Assembly: GCA_965215775.1 (NCBI GenBank)
Contig: CBDCEG010000001.1
Coordinates: 1 to 62,431 of the forward strand
Source: CBDCEG01 sp965215775
Lineage (GTDB): Bacteria > Pseudomonadota > Gammaproteobacteria > Cardiobacteriales > Ostreibacteriaceae
Length of the DNA: 62,431 nt
Direction: 5' to 3'
A program made the position numbers and the translations under genes. Numbering within the stretch: position 1 is the first letter of the stretch; each line of letters opens with the position of its first letter. The notes beneath the pieces are model-generated. The model was not told where the DNA came from and did no database searches. It saw only the letters and a list, made by a program, of their open reading frames with translations. This document shows, piece after piece, positions 1 to 7,596 of the stretch.

Positions 1-579
1 CAAATGTTTGGTGGTGGAGGAGCTGGCGGAGGCTTTGGAGGCTTTGGTGGTGGACAGCAAGGTGGTTTTGGTGGCTTTGGTGGCCCAGACCTTGATATGC
101 AGGCACGGATTGTTGTCCCTTTTATGGTTTCTATTACAGGAGGAAAGCATAATGTCTCTGCCAATGGACAAAATTTTGATATTAAAATTCCTGCAGGTAT
201 TAAAAGTGGTGAGACCATGCGTGTACGTGGTAAGGGTAAACAGTATCAGGGGCAGACTGGAGATCTTTTAATTAAAATAGAAGTCTCAGCTTCAGATGAG
301 TATGAAAGAAAAGGGGACAACCTCTATAAAACATTTGATGTTCCATTGAAAGAAGCACTTTTTGGTGGGAAGATAGCAGTTATTACACCAGAAAAAGAAG
401 TTTCACTTAAAGTACCTAGCGATACAAAAAATGGTCAAAAATTTAGGCTTAAAGGAAAAGGTGTTGCTGACAGAAAAACAGCTATGAAAGGAGATCTATA
501 TCTGGTTGCCAATGTTGTGCTTCCTAATGTGGATAGCTTAGATCCAGAGTTAAAGAAAAAGTTGGAAGAAACACTGTAA
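1..579 (+). CDS. cbpA: CbpA/DnaJ-type co-chaperone, 5' end cut by window edge
   Basis: C-terminal part of a J-domain co-chaperone that hands substrates to DnaK. The frame is open from base 1, so the J domain lies outside the window. Visible are a Gly/Phe-rich linker (repeats of GGFGG) and then the two beta-sandwich substrate-binding domains, with motifs such as IPAGIKSGETMRVRGKG and KVPSDTKNGQKFRLKGKG. There is no zinc-finger (CxxCxGxG) region, which marks the CbpA type rather than classical DnaJ. The gene ends 7 nt before hspR, the usual cbpA-hspR pairing of Campylobacterota, and is probably repressed by HspR. A second, diverged and frameshifted copy lies inverted at 13307-14196. Confidence 0.9.
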   Translation, partial: QMFGGGGAGGGFGGFGGGQQGGFGGFGGPDLDMQARIVVPFMVSITGGKHNVSANGQNFDIKIPAGIKSGETMRVRGKGKQYQGQTGDLLIKIEVSASDEYERKGDNLYKTFDVPLKEALFGGKIAVITPEKEVSLKVPSDTKNGQKFRLKGKGVADRKTAMKGDLYLVANVVLPNVDSLDPELKKKLEETL

Positions 580-586
580 GGAGTGA

Positions 587-961
587 ATGATGCATAGTTA
601 TGATGAACCGGTTTATCTTATTTCTGTAGTGGCTACTATGTTGGAAATACATCCTCAAACATTGAGACAGTATGAGAGGGAAGGTTTGGTTGAACCTTCA
701 CGTACACAAGGGCGTATGCGTCTTTATTCCCAAAGAGATATAGACAGAATGAAATTGATTTTGAGATTGACACGTCAAATGGGTGTGAATTTGGCTGGAG
801 TAGATATTGTGCTCCAACTTAAAGAGCAGATAGATCAGATGCAAACAGAGATAGACCAGCTTCGTGAAGAGTTAAGCAAAGTTAACCGTAACGGTTCTGT
901 ACATATAAGTAAAGCATTAGTGACTAAAAATGCTTATGATATTATTATTTTTGAAGATTAA
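587..961 (+). CDS. hspR: HspR, MerR-family heat-shock repressor (copy A)
   Basis: A 124-aa MerR-family regulator. The N-terminal winged helix-turn-helix contains LEIHPQTLRQYEREGLVEPS, followed by a coiled-coil dimerisation segment (about residues 80-105: LKEQIDQMQTEIDQLREEL). HspR represses cbpA/dnaK/groE operons in Campylobacterota and actinobacteria, with DnaK as co-repressor. AAGGAG lies just upstream of a double ATG, so the protein may begin MMHSYDEP or MHSYDEP. It follows cbpA by 7 nt and is probably co-transcribed. An identical protein is encoded in the right inverted-repeat arm. No CTTGAGT-N7-ACTCAAG (HAIR) operator is visible in this window; the promoter region of copy A lies outside it. 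Confidence 0.9.
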   Translation: MMHSYDEPVYLISVVATMLEIHPQTLRQYEREGLVEPSRTQGRMRLYSQRDIDRMKLILRLTRQMGVNLAGVDIVLQLKEQIDQMQTEIDQLREELSKVNRNGSVHISKALVTKNAYDIIIFED

Positions 962-979
962 GTAGAGAATAATCTATGA

Positions 980-1001
980 CTTGACAGTAAAAACTGTCAA
1001 G
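980..1001. terminator. Bidirectional hairpin between hspR and lipoprotein gene (copy A)
   Basis: Perfect 9-bp stem CTTGACAGT / ACTGTCAAG with an AAAA loop, placed between the convergent ends of hspR and the lipoprotein gene. The flanks are A/T-rich but have no long T run, so it would be a modest intrinsic terminator for both genes. The mirror copy at 12886-12906 has the same stem with one base less in the loop. Confidence 0.6.
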
Positions 1002-1008
1002 TATAAAA

Positions 1009-1260
1009 TTATCGGTAATAGTATCTTGCTTCATCTTTTTTCTGCTCATTGTGTCCTATGGCGCCACCTGCCAAACCACCAATAGCTGCACCTGCTAAAG
1101 CACCATTGGTACCATTGATCGCTGAACCAATAAGTGCTCCTGAAGCAGCACCAATTAATGCACCATCTGTTGTCTTGCTTGTACCCGTTGAAGCACACCC
1201 TGTCATTAAAACTATAGAAGCACTTGCCAGTGCTAAAGTCGATAAACGTAAAGTTTTCAT
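1009..1260 (-). CDS. Glycine-zipper lipoprotein (copy A)
   Basis: An 83-aa envelope lipoprotein. It has an N-terminal signal peptide with lipobox VLMTGC (Cys22), then a Gly/Ala-rich stretch with GxxxG repeats (ALIGAASGALIGSAINGT, AGAAIGGLAGGAIGH) typical of glycine-zipper proteins that pack transmembrane helices. The C-terminus is short and charged (EQKKDEARYYYR). The function is unknown; related proteins are osmotically inducible or 17-kDa-antigen-like. AGGAGG sits a few bases before the ATG. The IS1380 element starts 64 bp upstream of the start codon and may have separated the gene from its promoter. An identical protein is encoded in the mirror arm. Confidence 0.8.
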   Translation of the reverse strand: MKTLRLSTLALASASIVLMTGCASTGTSKTTDGALIGAASGALIGSAINGTNGALAGAAIGGLAGGAIGHNEQKKDEARYYYR

Positions 1261-1318
1261 TTTATATACCTCCAGAAATTTTTTTTTACATAACTATTGT
1301 AACATAAAAATAACAATA

Positions 1319-1323
1319 GTTGA
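1319..1323. repeat. Target-site duplication, left, of IS1380 copy A
   Basis: GTTGA directly abuts the left IS end and is repeated at 3005-3009 after the right end. IS1380 elements make 4-5 bp duplications. Confidence 0.85.
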
Positions 1324-3004
1324 CCCAAATCCAAAAATAGAAAAACCAAAAAATAAGAGAAAATGCCGTAAAATACGAATAAAGAAGCCAACAGAAGCCC
1401 ACCTGATACTTTCACCCAACGGGTGAGGCTCCTGCCAAGGAGTAAAATTATGGCACAAAGTGTATTAAGCTTTTCTGTAGAGAGTACAGGAGAGATGCTG
1501 ACTTCCAATTCTGGAACGATTTTGTTTGGTGAATATCTCAAAGCAATCAAATTTGATCAACTCTGTAATACCTTCCTTCCCCTTCCTAAAAGTAATAGAG
1601 GCTATCTGCCTTTTGAACATATTCAGCCATTGATACTGATGCTGCACAGTGGAGGAAGAGTATTAGATGATTTACGTTATATCAGACAAGACAAAGCCAT
1701 GCAGGAAACACTGAAGATCAAACATCTACCACTTTCCCAAAGTACCGGAAACTGGCTTTGGCGACATGGGTTATCTGGTGTATACGGTATGGAGAAAATC
1801 AACCGGTCTCTTTTAAAAAAACATCTTAAAAATATCACAGCTCCTTTAATATTAGATATCGATGCTTCACTGATTCATGCACAAAAGAGTACGACAGAGA
1901 TAACTTATAAAATGTTTCCCGGCTATGCACCCATGATAGGACATATCAATGGAGGCTTTGTGCTTCACAGTGAGTTCCGTCCTGGAAATATTGCACCTGC
2001 AGATCATAACCTGACATTTTTGCTTCGATGTCAAGAGCAGTTACCAGAAGGTAAAACTATATCTTTCTTTAGAGCGGACAGTGCTACCTACCAGTCAGGG
2101 GTTTTTAACTACTGCAATCAAAATGGTATCACGTATACGGTTGGGGCACAACTTGACAGTAGTGTACTGGAGAACATCCAGCAAATTACACAGTGGGAAT
2201 CTTTAAAACTTACAGAAGGTACAGCACATCACCTTAAAGAAGAAGTTGGAGAGTTCCTTCATACGATGACACATACAGAACATGCTTTTAGACTTATTGT
2301 AGTAAAGAAAACCATTACACCTATGTTGCCTGAACTTTGGGATATGTTAAGCGAGGAAGAGAAGATCGCACTGTCACAAGAACGCTACAGTGTCATTGCT
2401 ACCAATGCGGATGAGAGTATCTCAGCTGCAGAGATCGTAGCGTTTTACCGTAAAAGAGGAGACAGATCAGAGAATCGTATCAAAGAACTCAAAAATGGAT
2501 TCAACCTCTCTTACCTGCCTTCTTCAGATTTCATCTCCAATGCTTTTTACTTTCAAATAGGTGTGATAGCCTATAATCTTTTTATCCTTTTTAAAAAGAT
2601 GTTACAACACAACTGGCAGAAGCATACGGTGAGTACGATACGTTACAAGTTCTACCATACTGCTGGAAAGGTTATCCGGCATAGCAGGAGAACGATACTG
2701 AAAATAGCACATGAAACTACAACGCTCTTTCATAAAATACGAAGGCAGATATATCGGGTTTCTTTAGAATAAAGCATTCTAAATCCTACCTTCTAGTCAA
2801 TAGCCATCTATTAAACAAAAAGACCTACAGGATACCCATGGCTTATTTTATGGATTTTTACTATTTTTAATCCAAAATCTATCATCTTTAGAGAAATTGA
2901 CGCAACTCGATAAAACTATACGATATTTTATAAATGATTTTATAACCTTATGGACAAATCTCTTGCTTATGGATTTTCCTTGTTTGTCTATTTTGGGATT
3001 TGGG
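1324..3004 (+). mobile_element. IS1380-family insertion sequence, copy A (1681 bp)
   Basis: Complete element bounded by imperfect terminal inverted repeats: left CCCAAATCCAAAAATAGA, right end (reverse complement) CCCAAATCCCAAAATAGA. A 5-bp GTTGA duplication flanks it. It encodes one transposase, followed by about 230 nt of non-coding DNA before the right end. Length, single ORF and duplication size all fit IS1380. It sits between the lipoprotein gene and the region upstream of gdhA. An identical copy lies at 10884-12564. Confidence 0.9.
1450..2772 (+). CDS. IS1380-family DDE transposase (copy A)
   Basis: A 440-aa transposase. The start is taken at the ATG preceded by AAGGAG; the frame stays open further upstream to a GTG at 1423. 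Recognisable IS1380 blocks are LILDIDASLIHAQKS (first catalytic Asp region, about residue 140), ISFFRADSATYQSGVFNY (second Asp, about residue 205) and YRKRGDRSENRIKELKNGF (C-terminal block with the conserved Glu, about residue 345). It catalyses cut-and-paste transposition of the flanking element. The frame is intact, and a 100% identical protein is encoded by copy B, which points to recent activity or to a repeat artefact. Confidence 0.92.
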   Translation: MAQSVLSFSVESTGEMLTSNSGTILFGEYLKAIKFDQLCNTFLPLPKSNRGYLPFEHIQPLILMLHSGGRVLDDLRYIRQDKAMQETLKIKHLPLSQSTGNWLWRHGLSGVYGMEKINRSLLKKHLKNITAPLILDIDASLIHAQKSTTEITYKMFPGYAPMIGHINGGFVLHSEFRPGNIAPADHNLTFLLRCQEQLPEGKTISFFRADSATYQSGVFNYCNQNGITYTVGAQLDSSVLENIQQITQWESLKLTEGTAHHLKEEVGEFLHTMTHTEHAFRLIVVKKTITPMLPELWDMLSEEEKIALSQERYSVIATNADESISAAEIVAFYRKRGDRSENRIKELKNGFNLSYLPSSDFISNAFYFQIGVIAYNLFILFKKMLQHNWQKHTVSTIRYKFYHTAGKVIRHSRRTILKIAHETTTLFHKIRRQIYRVSLE

Positions 3005-3009
3005 GTTGA
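3005..3009. repeat. Target-site duplication, right, of IS1380 copy A
   Basis: GTTGA immediately follows the IS right end and matches 1319-1323. Confidence 0.85.
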
Positions 3010-3318
3010 GGAGGAAAGAAAAAATATTTTCTAGTTATTGATTTGTTAATGTTTTATTTGTTAATGGTTTACTCTATCGTGTTATACTACAGTTAAGAAA
3101 GAGAGAATCTTTCAAAAGACTGTTGAGAGTTTGTTCTACTACTCCTTGTTTAAATGGTAGGCTTCCTTGTTTTCTCCCAACATTCACTCATTTTTAAGAA
3201 GAAGCATTTTTTTCTTTTACTTTTTTAAATTAAAATATTTTTTCATAACATAATAAACGTATCTCATAAACTCTAAGATATAATACATAAAAAATATACT
3301 TATTAAAAAAGGATCACT
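3010..3318. other. Intergenic region upstream of gdhA
   Basis: About 310 nt without a supported gene, very AT-rich towards its right end. A stretch with tttgttaat repeated near 3041-3068 and a TATAAT-like string near 3279-3285 could hold the gdhA promoter. The gdhA start is preceded by AAAGGATCACT. No riboswitch or operator is recognised. Confidence 0.4.
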
Positions 3319-4698
3319 ATGCAATCTGCACAGGTAGCTGCAAAAAAAGAGATAGCCAAAGAGATTGAAAAATTAAAAGCGTGTCACCGTGTAGAGCATG
3401 ATGTCTTTTATCAGGCATTGGAAGAGGTATTGTTCTCTATTGTACCTCTTTTGGTTTCAGATAATAAATATACAGTCAATGCAATTGTTAAACGATTAGC
3501 TATTCCCGATAGAATTATTAAATTTAAAGTTGAATGGTTGGATGACCAACAAAATATGCAGGTCAATACAGGGTATAGGGTGCAATTTAATAATACGCTT
3601 GGCCCCTATAAGGGAGGGCTTCGATTTCACCCTTCTGTAAATGAGGGTGTATTGAAATTTTTAGGTTTTGAACAAATTCTTAAAAATGCTTTGACAGGGC
3701 TTCCTATTGGTGGTGCCAAAGGAGGATCAGACTTTAATCCTAAAGGTAAAAGTGATTTTGAGGTTATGAAGTTTTGTTCTTCATTTATGAGAGAGTTACA
3801 TAAGTATATCGGTCCGCGTATGGATGTACCTGCAGGTGATATTGGTGTTGGGGGTAGAGAGATCGGATATCTTTTTGGTGAATATAAGAAGATTACTTCT
3901 ACTTTTGATGGGGTATTGACAGGCAAACCAAACTTTTTTGGTGGATCACTTATGCGACCTCAAGCTACAGGGTATGGTGTGGTTTACTTTACCGAAACAA
4001 TGTTGAAACTAGAAAATAAAGAAGATCTTGAAGGAAAATTATGTACGGTAAGTGGCGCAGGAAATGTTGCATTACATACTATTGAAAAACTACTTGCTTT
4101 AGGTGCTATCCCTGTAACATGTACGGATTCAAAGGGTACTATTTATGATGCCAGAGGTCTAGATATTGCTTTGTTAAAAGAGCTAAAATTTGAACGTCGT
4201 GTCTCTTTGGAAATATATGTGAAAGAGCATCCTGAAGCAACATACATTCCTGTCTCTGAATATCCTGAAGAGGGACATGCTGTATGGAATATAGAATCTT
4301 ATGCAGCCTTCCCTTGTGCGACGCAAAATGAGTTGACGCTTGTTGATGCTAAAAATCTTGTGAAGAATGGATGTATTAGCATTAGTGAAGGTGCCAATAT
4401 GCCTTCTACCCCTGAAGCTATTGAATATTTTTTGAAACATAAGATCTGCTTTGCCCCGGCAAAAGCGGCAAATGCGGGGGGTGTTGCAGTAAGTAACTTT
4501 GAAATGAGTCAAAATGCCGCTATGCAAAAATGGAGTTTTGAAAAGGTAGATGCGAGATTGAAAGAGACCATGCAATATATTTGTCACAATGTTGCAGATA
4601 CAGCCAGAGCATATGGTGTAGAAGGTAACTACGTAGATGGTGCCAATATCGCAGGATTTAAAAAAGTTGCAGATGCAATGATAGCAGAGGGAATATAA
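3319..4698 (+). CDS. gdhA: NADP-specific glutamate dehydrogenase
   Basis: A 459-aa hexameric-type glutamate dehydrogenase converting 2-oxoglutarate and ammonia to glutamate with NADPH. The substrate-binding block GPYKGGLRFHPSVNEGVLKF and the catalytic-lysine block LPIGGAKGGSDFNPKGKSD are intact near residues 95-140. The Rossmann motif SGAGNVA lies near residue 250, and PAKAANAGGVAVSNFEMSQN lies near residue 390. Length is normal for the family. Its stop overlaps the next ATG by one base (TAATG), so it is probably translationally coupled to the glutamate-synthase-like gene. The two genes together suggest an ammonia-assimilation operon. Confidence 0.96.
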   Translation: MQSAQVAAKKEIAKEIEKLKACHRVEHDVFYQALEEVLFSIVPLLVSDNKYTVNAIVKRLAIPDRIIKFKVEWLDDQQNMQVNTGYRVQFNNTLGPYKGGLRFHPSVNEGVLKFLGFEQILKNALTGLPIGGAKGGSDFNPKGKSDFEVMKFCSSFMRELHKYIGPRMDVPAGDIGVGGREIGYLFGEYKKITSTFDGVLTGKPNFFGGSLMRPQATGYGVVYFTETMLKLENKEDLEGKLCTVSGAGNVALHTIEKLLALGAIPVTCTDSKGTIYDARGLDIALLKELKFERRVSLEIYVKEHPEATYIPVSEYPEEGHAVWNIESYAAFPCATQNELTLVDAKNLVKNGCISISEGANMPSTPEAIEYFLKHKICFAPAKAANAGGVAVSNFEMSQNAAMQKWSFEKVDARLKETMQYICHNVADTARAYGVEGNYVDGANIAGFKKVADAMIAEGI

Positions 4699-6421
4699 TG
4701 TTAGATAGTATTTGGATTTTTTTTAGGGGAGTTTACAGAATTTATATTAAGTATTCTTTTTGTTGGGCTTATTTTCTTGTTTATCTATGATAGATATGTA
4801 CAGCGTAAACATCAGTTGATCATTAACTATCCTATTATTGGGCGGTTTAGATATTTCTTTGAAGCATTACGTGAGCCTTTGCGTCAATATTTTGCAGAAG
4901 AAACTTTTTATGAGTCTAGAGATAAAATAGATTGGGTATATAAGGCAGCAAAAGATGTACCTAATTATCAGTCTTTTTCTGTGGCTCAACCATTTTCAGG
5001 TTCAAGATTTGTAGTGAAACACTCTATTAACGTAAAAAAACGATGATGAAATCTCTAATGACCTTTCTGTTATTTTTGGTGAAAAAAGAGAGATTCCTTT
5101 TGTAGCAAAAAGTCCTATTATCCGATCTGCTATGAGTGATGGTGCTTTAAGTCCTGAAGCAGTAAGAGCATTCTCTTTGGGTGCATTAAAAGGTGAGTTT
5201 ACTGTGAATACAGGAGAAGGGGGGCTAACTTCAAATCATCTATATACATTAAAACCAGATTTGAATCATGCAAAGTATCTTGAAGTGGTTAGAGGTACAC
5301 CTTTTGCAGAATTTACCTTTAAAGTGGTAGACAAAATCTTCAATAGAGCCTATGCTATTAAAACATATAGAAAGATATTACTTAATAAAAAAACGGAGAA
5401 TACTTATATCTATGATGCTAAAACACATGTACTATTCCGTCCAAATTGGAAAGCATCTTTAGAATCTTTTCCAAAAGAGGTACCTGATTCTATTCCAGAT
5501 ATGATTTTTCAAATGAGTTCGGGTCTTTATGGAGTACGTGATGAAGAGGGAAATTTTGATGGAGATCGTTATGCCAAAGTAATGTCTTTTTGTCGAATGA
5601 CTGAAATTAAAATTGCACAGGGAGCAAAACAGACAGGAGGGAAACTTTCAGGTGCAAAAGTCTCTGCTGATATTGCTTACTACCGTGGTGTAGAAGAGGG
5701 GAAAGATCTCTTTTCTCCTAACCGTTTTCCTTATGCTGACACTACAGACCATCTGCTTGATTTCATAGGTAAGCTTCAAGAAATATCTAAAAAACCTGTG
5801 GGATTAAAGGTAGTAATTTCTGATGCCAATGTAGTAGACCGTATTTTTGCTTCTGCCGCAGTACGAAAAAAAGCCGGACTTGCTTTACCCGATTTTATTT
5901 CTGTTGACAGTGGAGAAGGTGGTTCTGCTACAGCCCCTCTTGAACTTATGGAGTCAGTAGGTTTAACAACACGAAATGCACTTTATATTGTGGATACAGC
6001 ACTACGTAAACATGGACTTCGTGAAGATGTGAAGATTATTGCCTCAGGAAAACTATTAACACCAGATGATGTGATCATTACTATGTCTATGGGAGCAGAT
6101 GCAGTAGGTATTGCACGTGGATTTATGATGAGTGGTGGGTGCATTAGGGCAAGAATGTGTTCTGGTTATGGTAGTCATCAATGTCCGGTTGGTATGGCAA
6201 CACAAGATCCTAAAAAGCGTGCATCATACCTTGTTATAAGAAAAGGAAATGAAATTGCCAATTACCATAAAAATCTTATTAAAGGAATGAAAATGATGTT
6301 GGCGATCATGGGCTTTGAAAAGATTGGAGAATTGAGTAAAAAGAATCTCTCTTATAAAAATAACTCTGGTGAAATTTATTTTGATATTGATAAATACTTC
6401 AAAAAGAAACTTCACCTCTAA
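4698..6421 (+). pseudogene. FMN-binding glutamate-synthase-like protein, two homopolymer frameshifts
   Basis: Reads as a protein of about 570 aa once two one-base shifts are corrected. The first is in the T8 run near 4717-4724 (T7 restores a hydrophobic N-terminal segment running into IYDRYVQRKHQL). The second is in the A7 run near 5033-5039 (A6 restores INVKNDDEISNDLSVIFGEK). The rest carries the GltB-type FMN-domain signatures VNTGEGGLTSNH, GAKQTGGKLSGAKVSADIA, SVDSGEGGSATAPLELMES and GADAVGIARGFMMSGGCIRARMCS (the last in part). It lacks the amidotransferase domain of true GltB. It resembles the membrane-anchored stand-alone FMN-domain family found beside gdhA. Sequencing error is more likely than decay. 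The end overlaps ackA tail to tail by 23 nt. Confidence 0.85.
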
Positions 6422-7595
6422 TAAGCTGTTCTGTCTGCAAAGCAATTTCCAACTCTTCATTGGTAAGAATAATGAAGAGTTGTACCTTGGATCGGATGCT
6501 CTGTATCTCCTGAGATCTCTCGCTCTTATCATTATTTTTCTCTTTATCTATTTCTATACCTATGGAATTATAGAGCCCTGCACATATTAGTTCCCGTACT
6601 TGAGCTGCATGTTCTCCTATGCCACCGGTAAATACAAGTGCATCTACTTTTTCTAATGCCACTGTATAGGCACCAATATATTTTTTGATTCTATAAATAT
6701 ACATTTCCAAAGCAAGTTGTGCTTTTGTATCATTTTGAGAAGCTCTTTGGAGAACTTCACGCATATCATTTGTGCCACAGATACCTTTTAGTCCACTTTG
6801 TGTATTGAGCATGGTATCAATTTGAGAAATAGACATTCCTTCTTGTTTCTCAAGGTAAGGAATAATAGCTGGATCAATATCTCCACAACGTGTTCCCATC
6901 ATTAATCCCTCTAAAGGTGTCATGCCCATAGAGGTGTCAATGCTCTTTCCTGATTTAATGGCTGTTACTGAAGCACCATTCCCCAGATGCAGGGTAATAA
7001 GATTTACTGTTTTTAAAGGTTTTTCTAGTAGTTTGGCAGCTTCTTTTGCAACATAATAATGTGAGGTCCCATGAAATCCATATCGTCTAATATCTGTGGT
7101 TTGATTTAAGTCGTAAGGAAGAGGATAGAGTGAAGCATATTTTGGCATTGTTTGGTGGAAGGCTGTATCAAAAACAGCAACTTGTAAAAGTTCTGGATAC
7201 TTTGTATGCAGTACTTCAATACCTTCCAAATTGGCAGGATTATGTAGCGGTGCCAAAGGAATCAATGCACGTATCTCTTCAATACGCTCTGTCGTAATTT
7301 TAACAGGTGTATTGAAAGTATTACCACCATGTACTATACGGTGTCCTACTGCATCAAGCATATGAATACTTGTGAGTATTTGTTCTGTCTCTAAAAGAGT
7401 AAAGAGCATTTGAATAGCGTCATGATGGTTTTTTAGTGGAGTATTATTTTTCTTTTTTGTATTTTTTGCAAGGATGAAACTTTGACTCTCTTCCTCTCCT
7501 ATACGTTCAATAACAATAGAAGCAACACTTTTTTGATTTATAAAATATTGACACTTGAGAGAAGAACTCCCTGAATTAAGTATAAGTATTTTCAT
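6399..7595 (-). CDS. ackA: Acetate kinase
   Basis: A 398-aa ASKHA-fold acetate kinase interconverting acetate + ATP and acetyl phosphate + ADP. The N-terminal block ILILNSGSSSLKCQYF, the block HRIVHGG, the block FDTAFHQTMPKYASLYPLP, the catalytic region YGFHGTSHYYVAKEAA and LITLHLGNGASVTAIKSGKS are all present, as is FTGGIGEHA near residue 325. It starts one nucleotide after the pta stop, so the two genes form a tightly coupled pta-ackA operon. The pathway yields ATP from acetyl-CoA or allows acetate assimilation. Confidence 0.97.
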   Translation of the reverse strand: MKILILNSGSSSLKCQYFINQKSVASIVIERIGEEESQSFILAKNTKKKNNTPLKNHHDAIQMLFTLLETEQILTSIHMLDAVGHRIVHGGNTFNTPVKITTERIEEIRALIPLAPLHNPANLEGIEVLHTKYPELLQVAVFDTAFHQTMPKYASLYPLPYDLNQTTDIRRYGFHGTSHYYVAKEAAKLLEKPLKTVNLITLHLGNGASVTAIKSGKSIDTSMGMTPLEGLMMGTRCGDIDPAIIPYLEKQEGMSISQIDTMLNTQSGLKGICGTNDMREVLQRASQNDTKAQLALEMYIYRIKKYIGAYTVALEKVDALVFTGGIGEHAAQVRELICAGLYNSIGIEIDKEKNNDKSERSQEIQSIRSKVQLFIILTNEELEIALQTEQLIRGEVSF

Positions 7596-7596
7596 T

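Larger units (their letters stand above)
457..3004 (+). repeat. Large inverted repeat, left arm
   Basis: This segment is repeated in opposite orientation at 10884-13429. I saw only two differences, both one-base homopolymer lengths: T9 versus T8 at about 1279-1287, and A5 versus A4 in the hairpin loop at about 989-993. The arm holds the last third of cbpA, hspR, the lipoprotein gene and the whole IS1380 element. It ends exactly at the IS terminus on the inner side. On the outer side identity breaks at base 456 inside cbpA. Confidence 0.95.

Noticed and set aside
1049..1426. Forward-strand ORF opposite the lipoprotein gene
   Set aside because: Pro/Ala-rich shadow of the glycine-zipper gene, with no ribosome-binding site; the same shadow occurs in the mirror arm.
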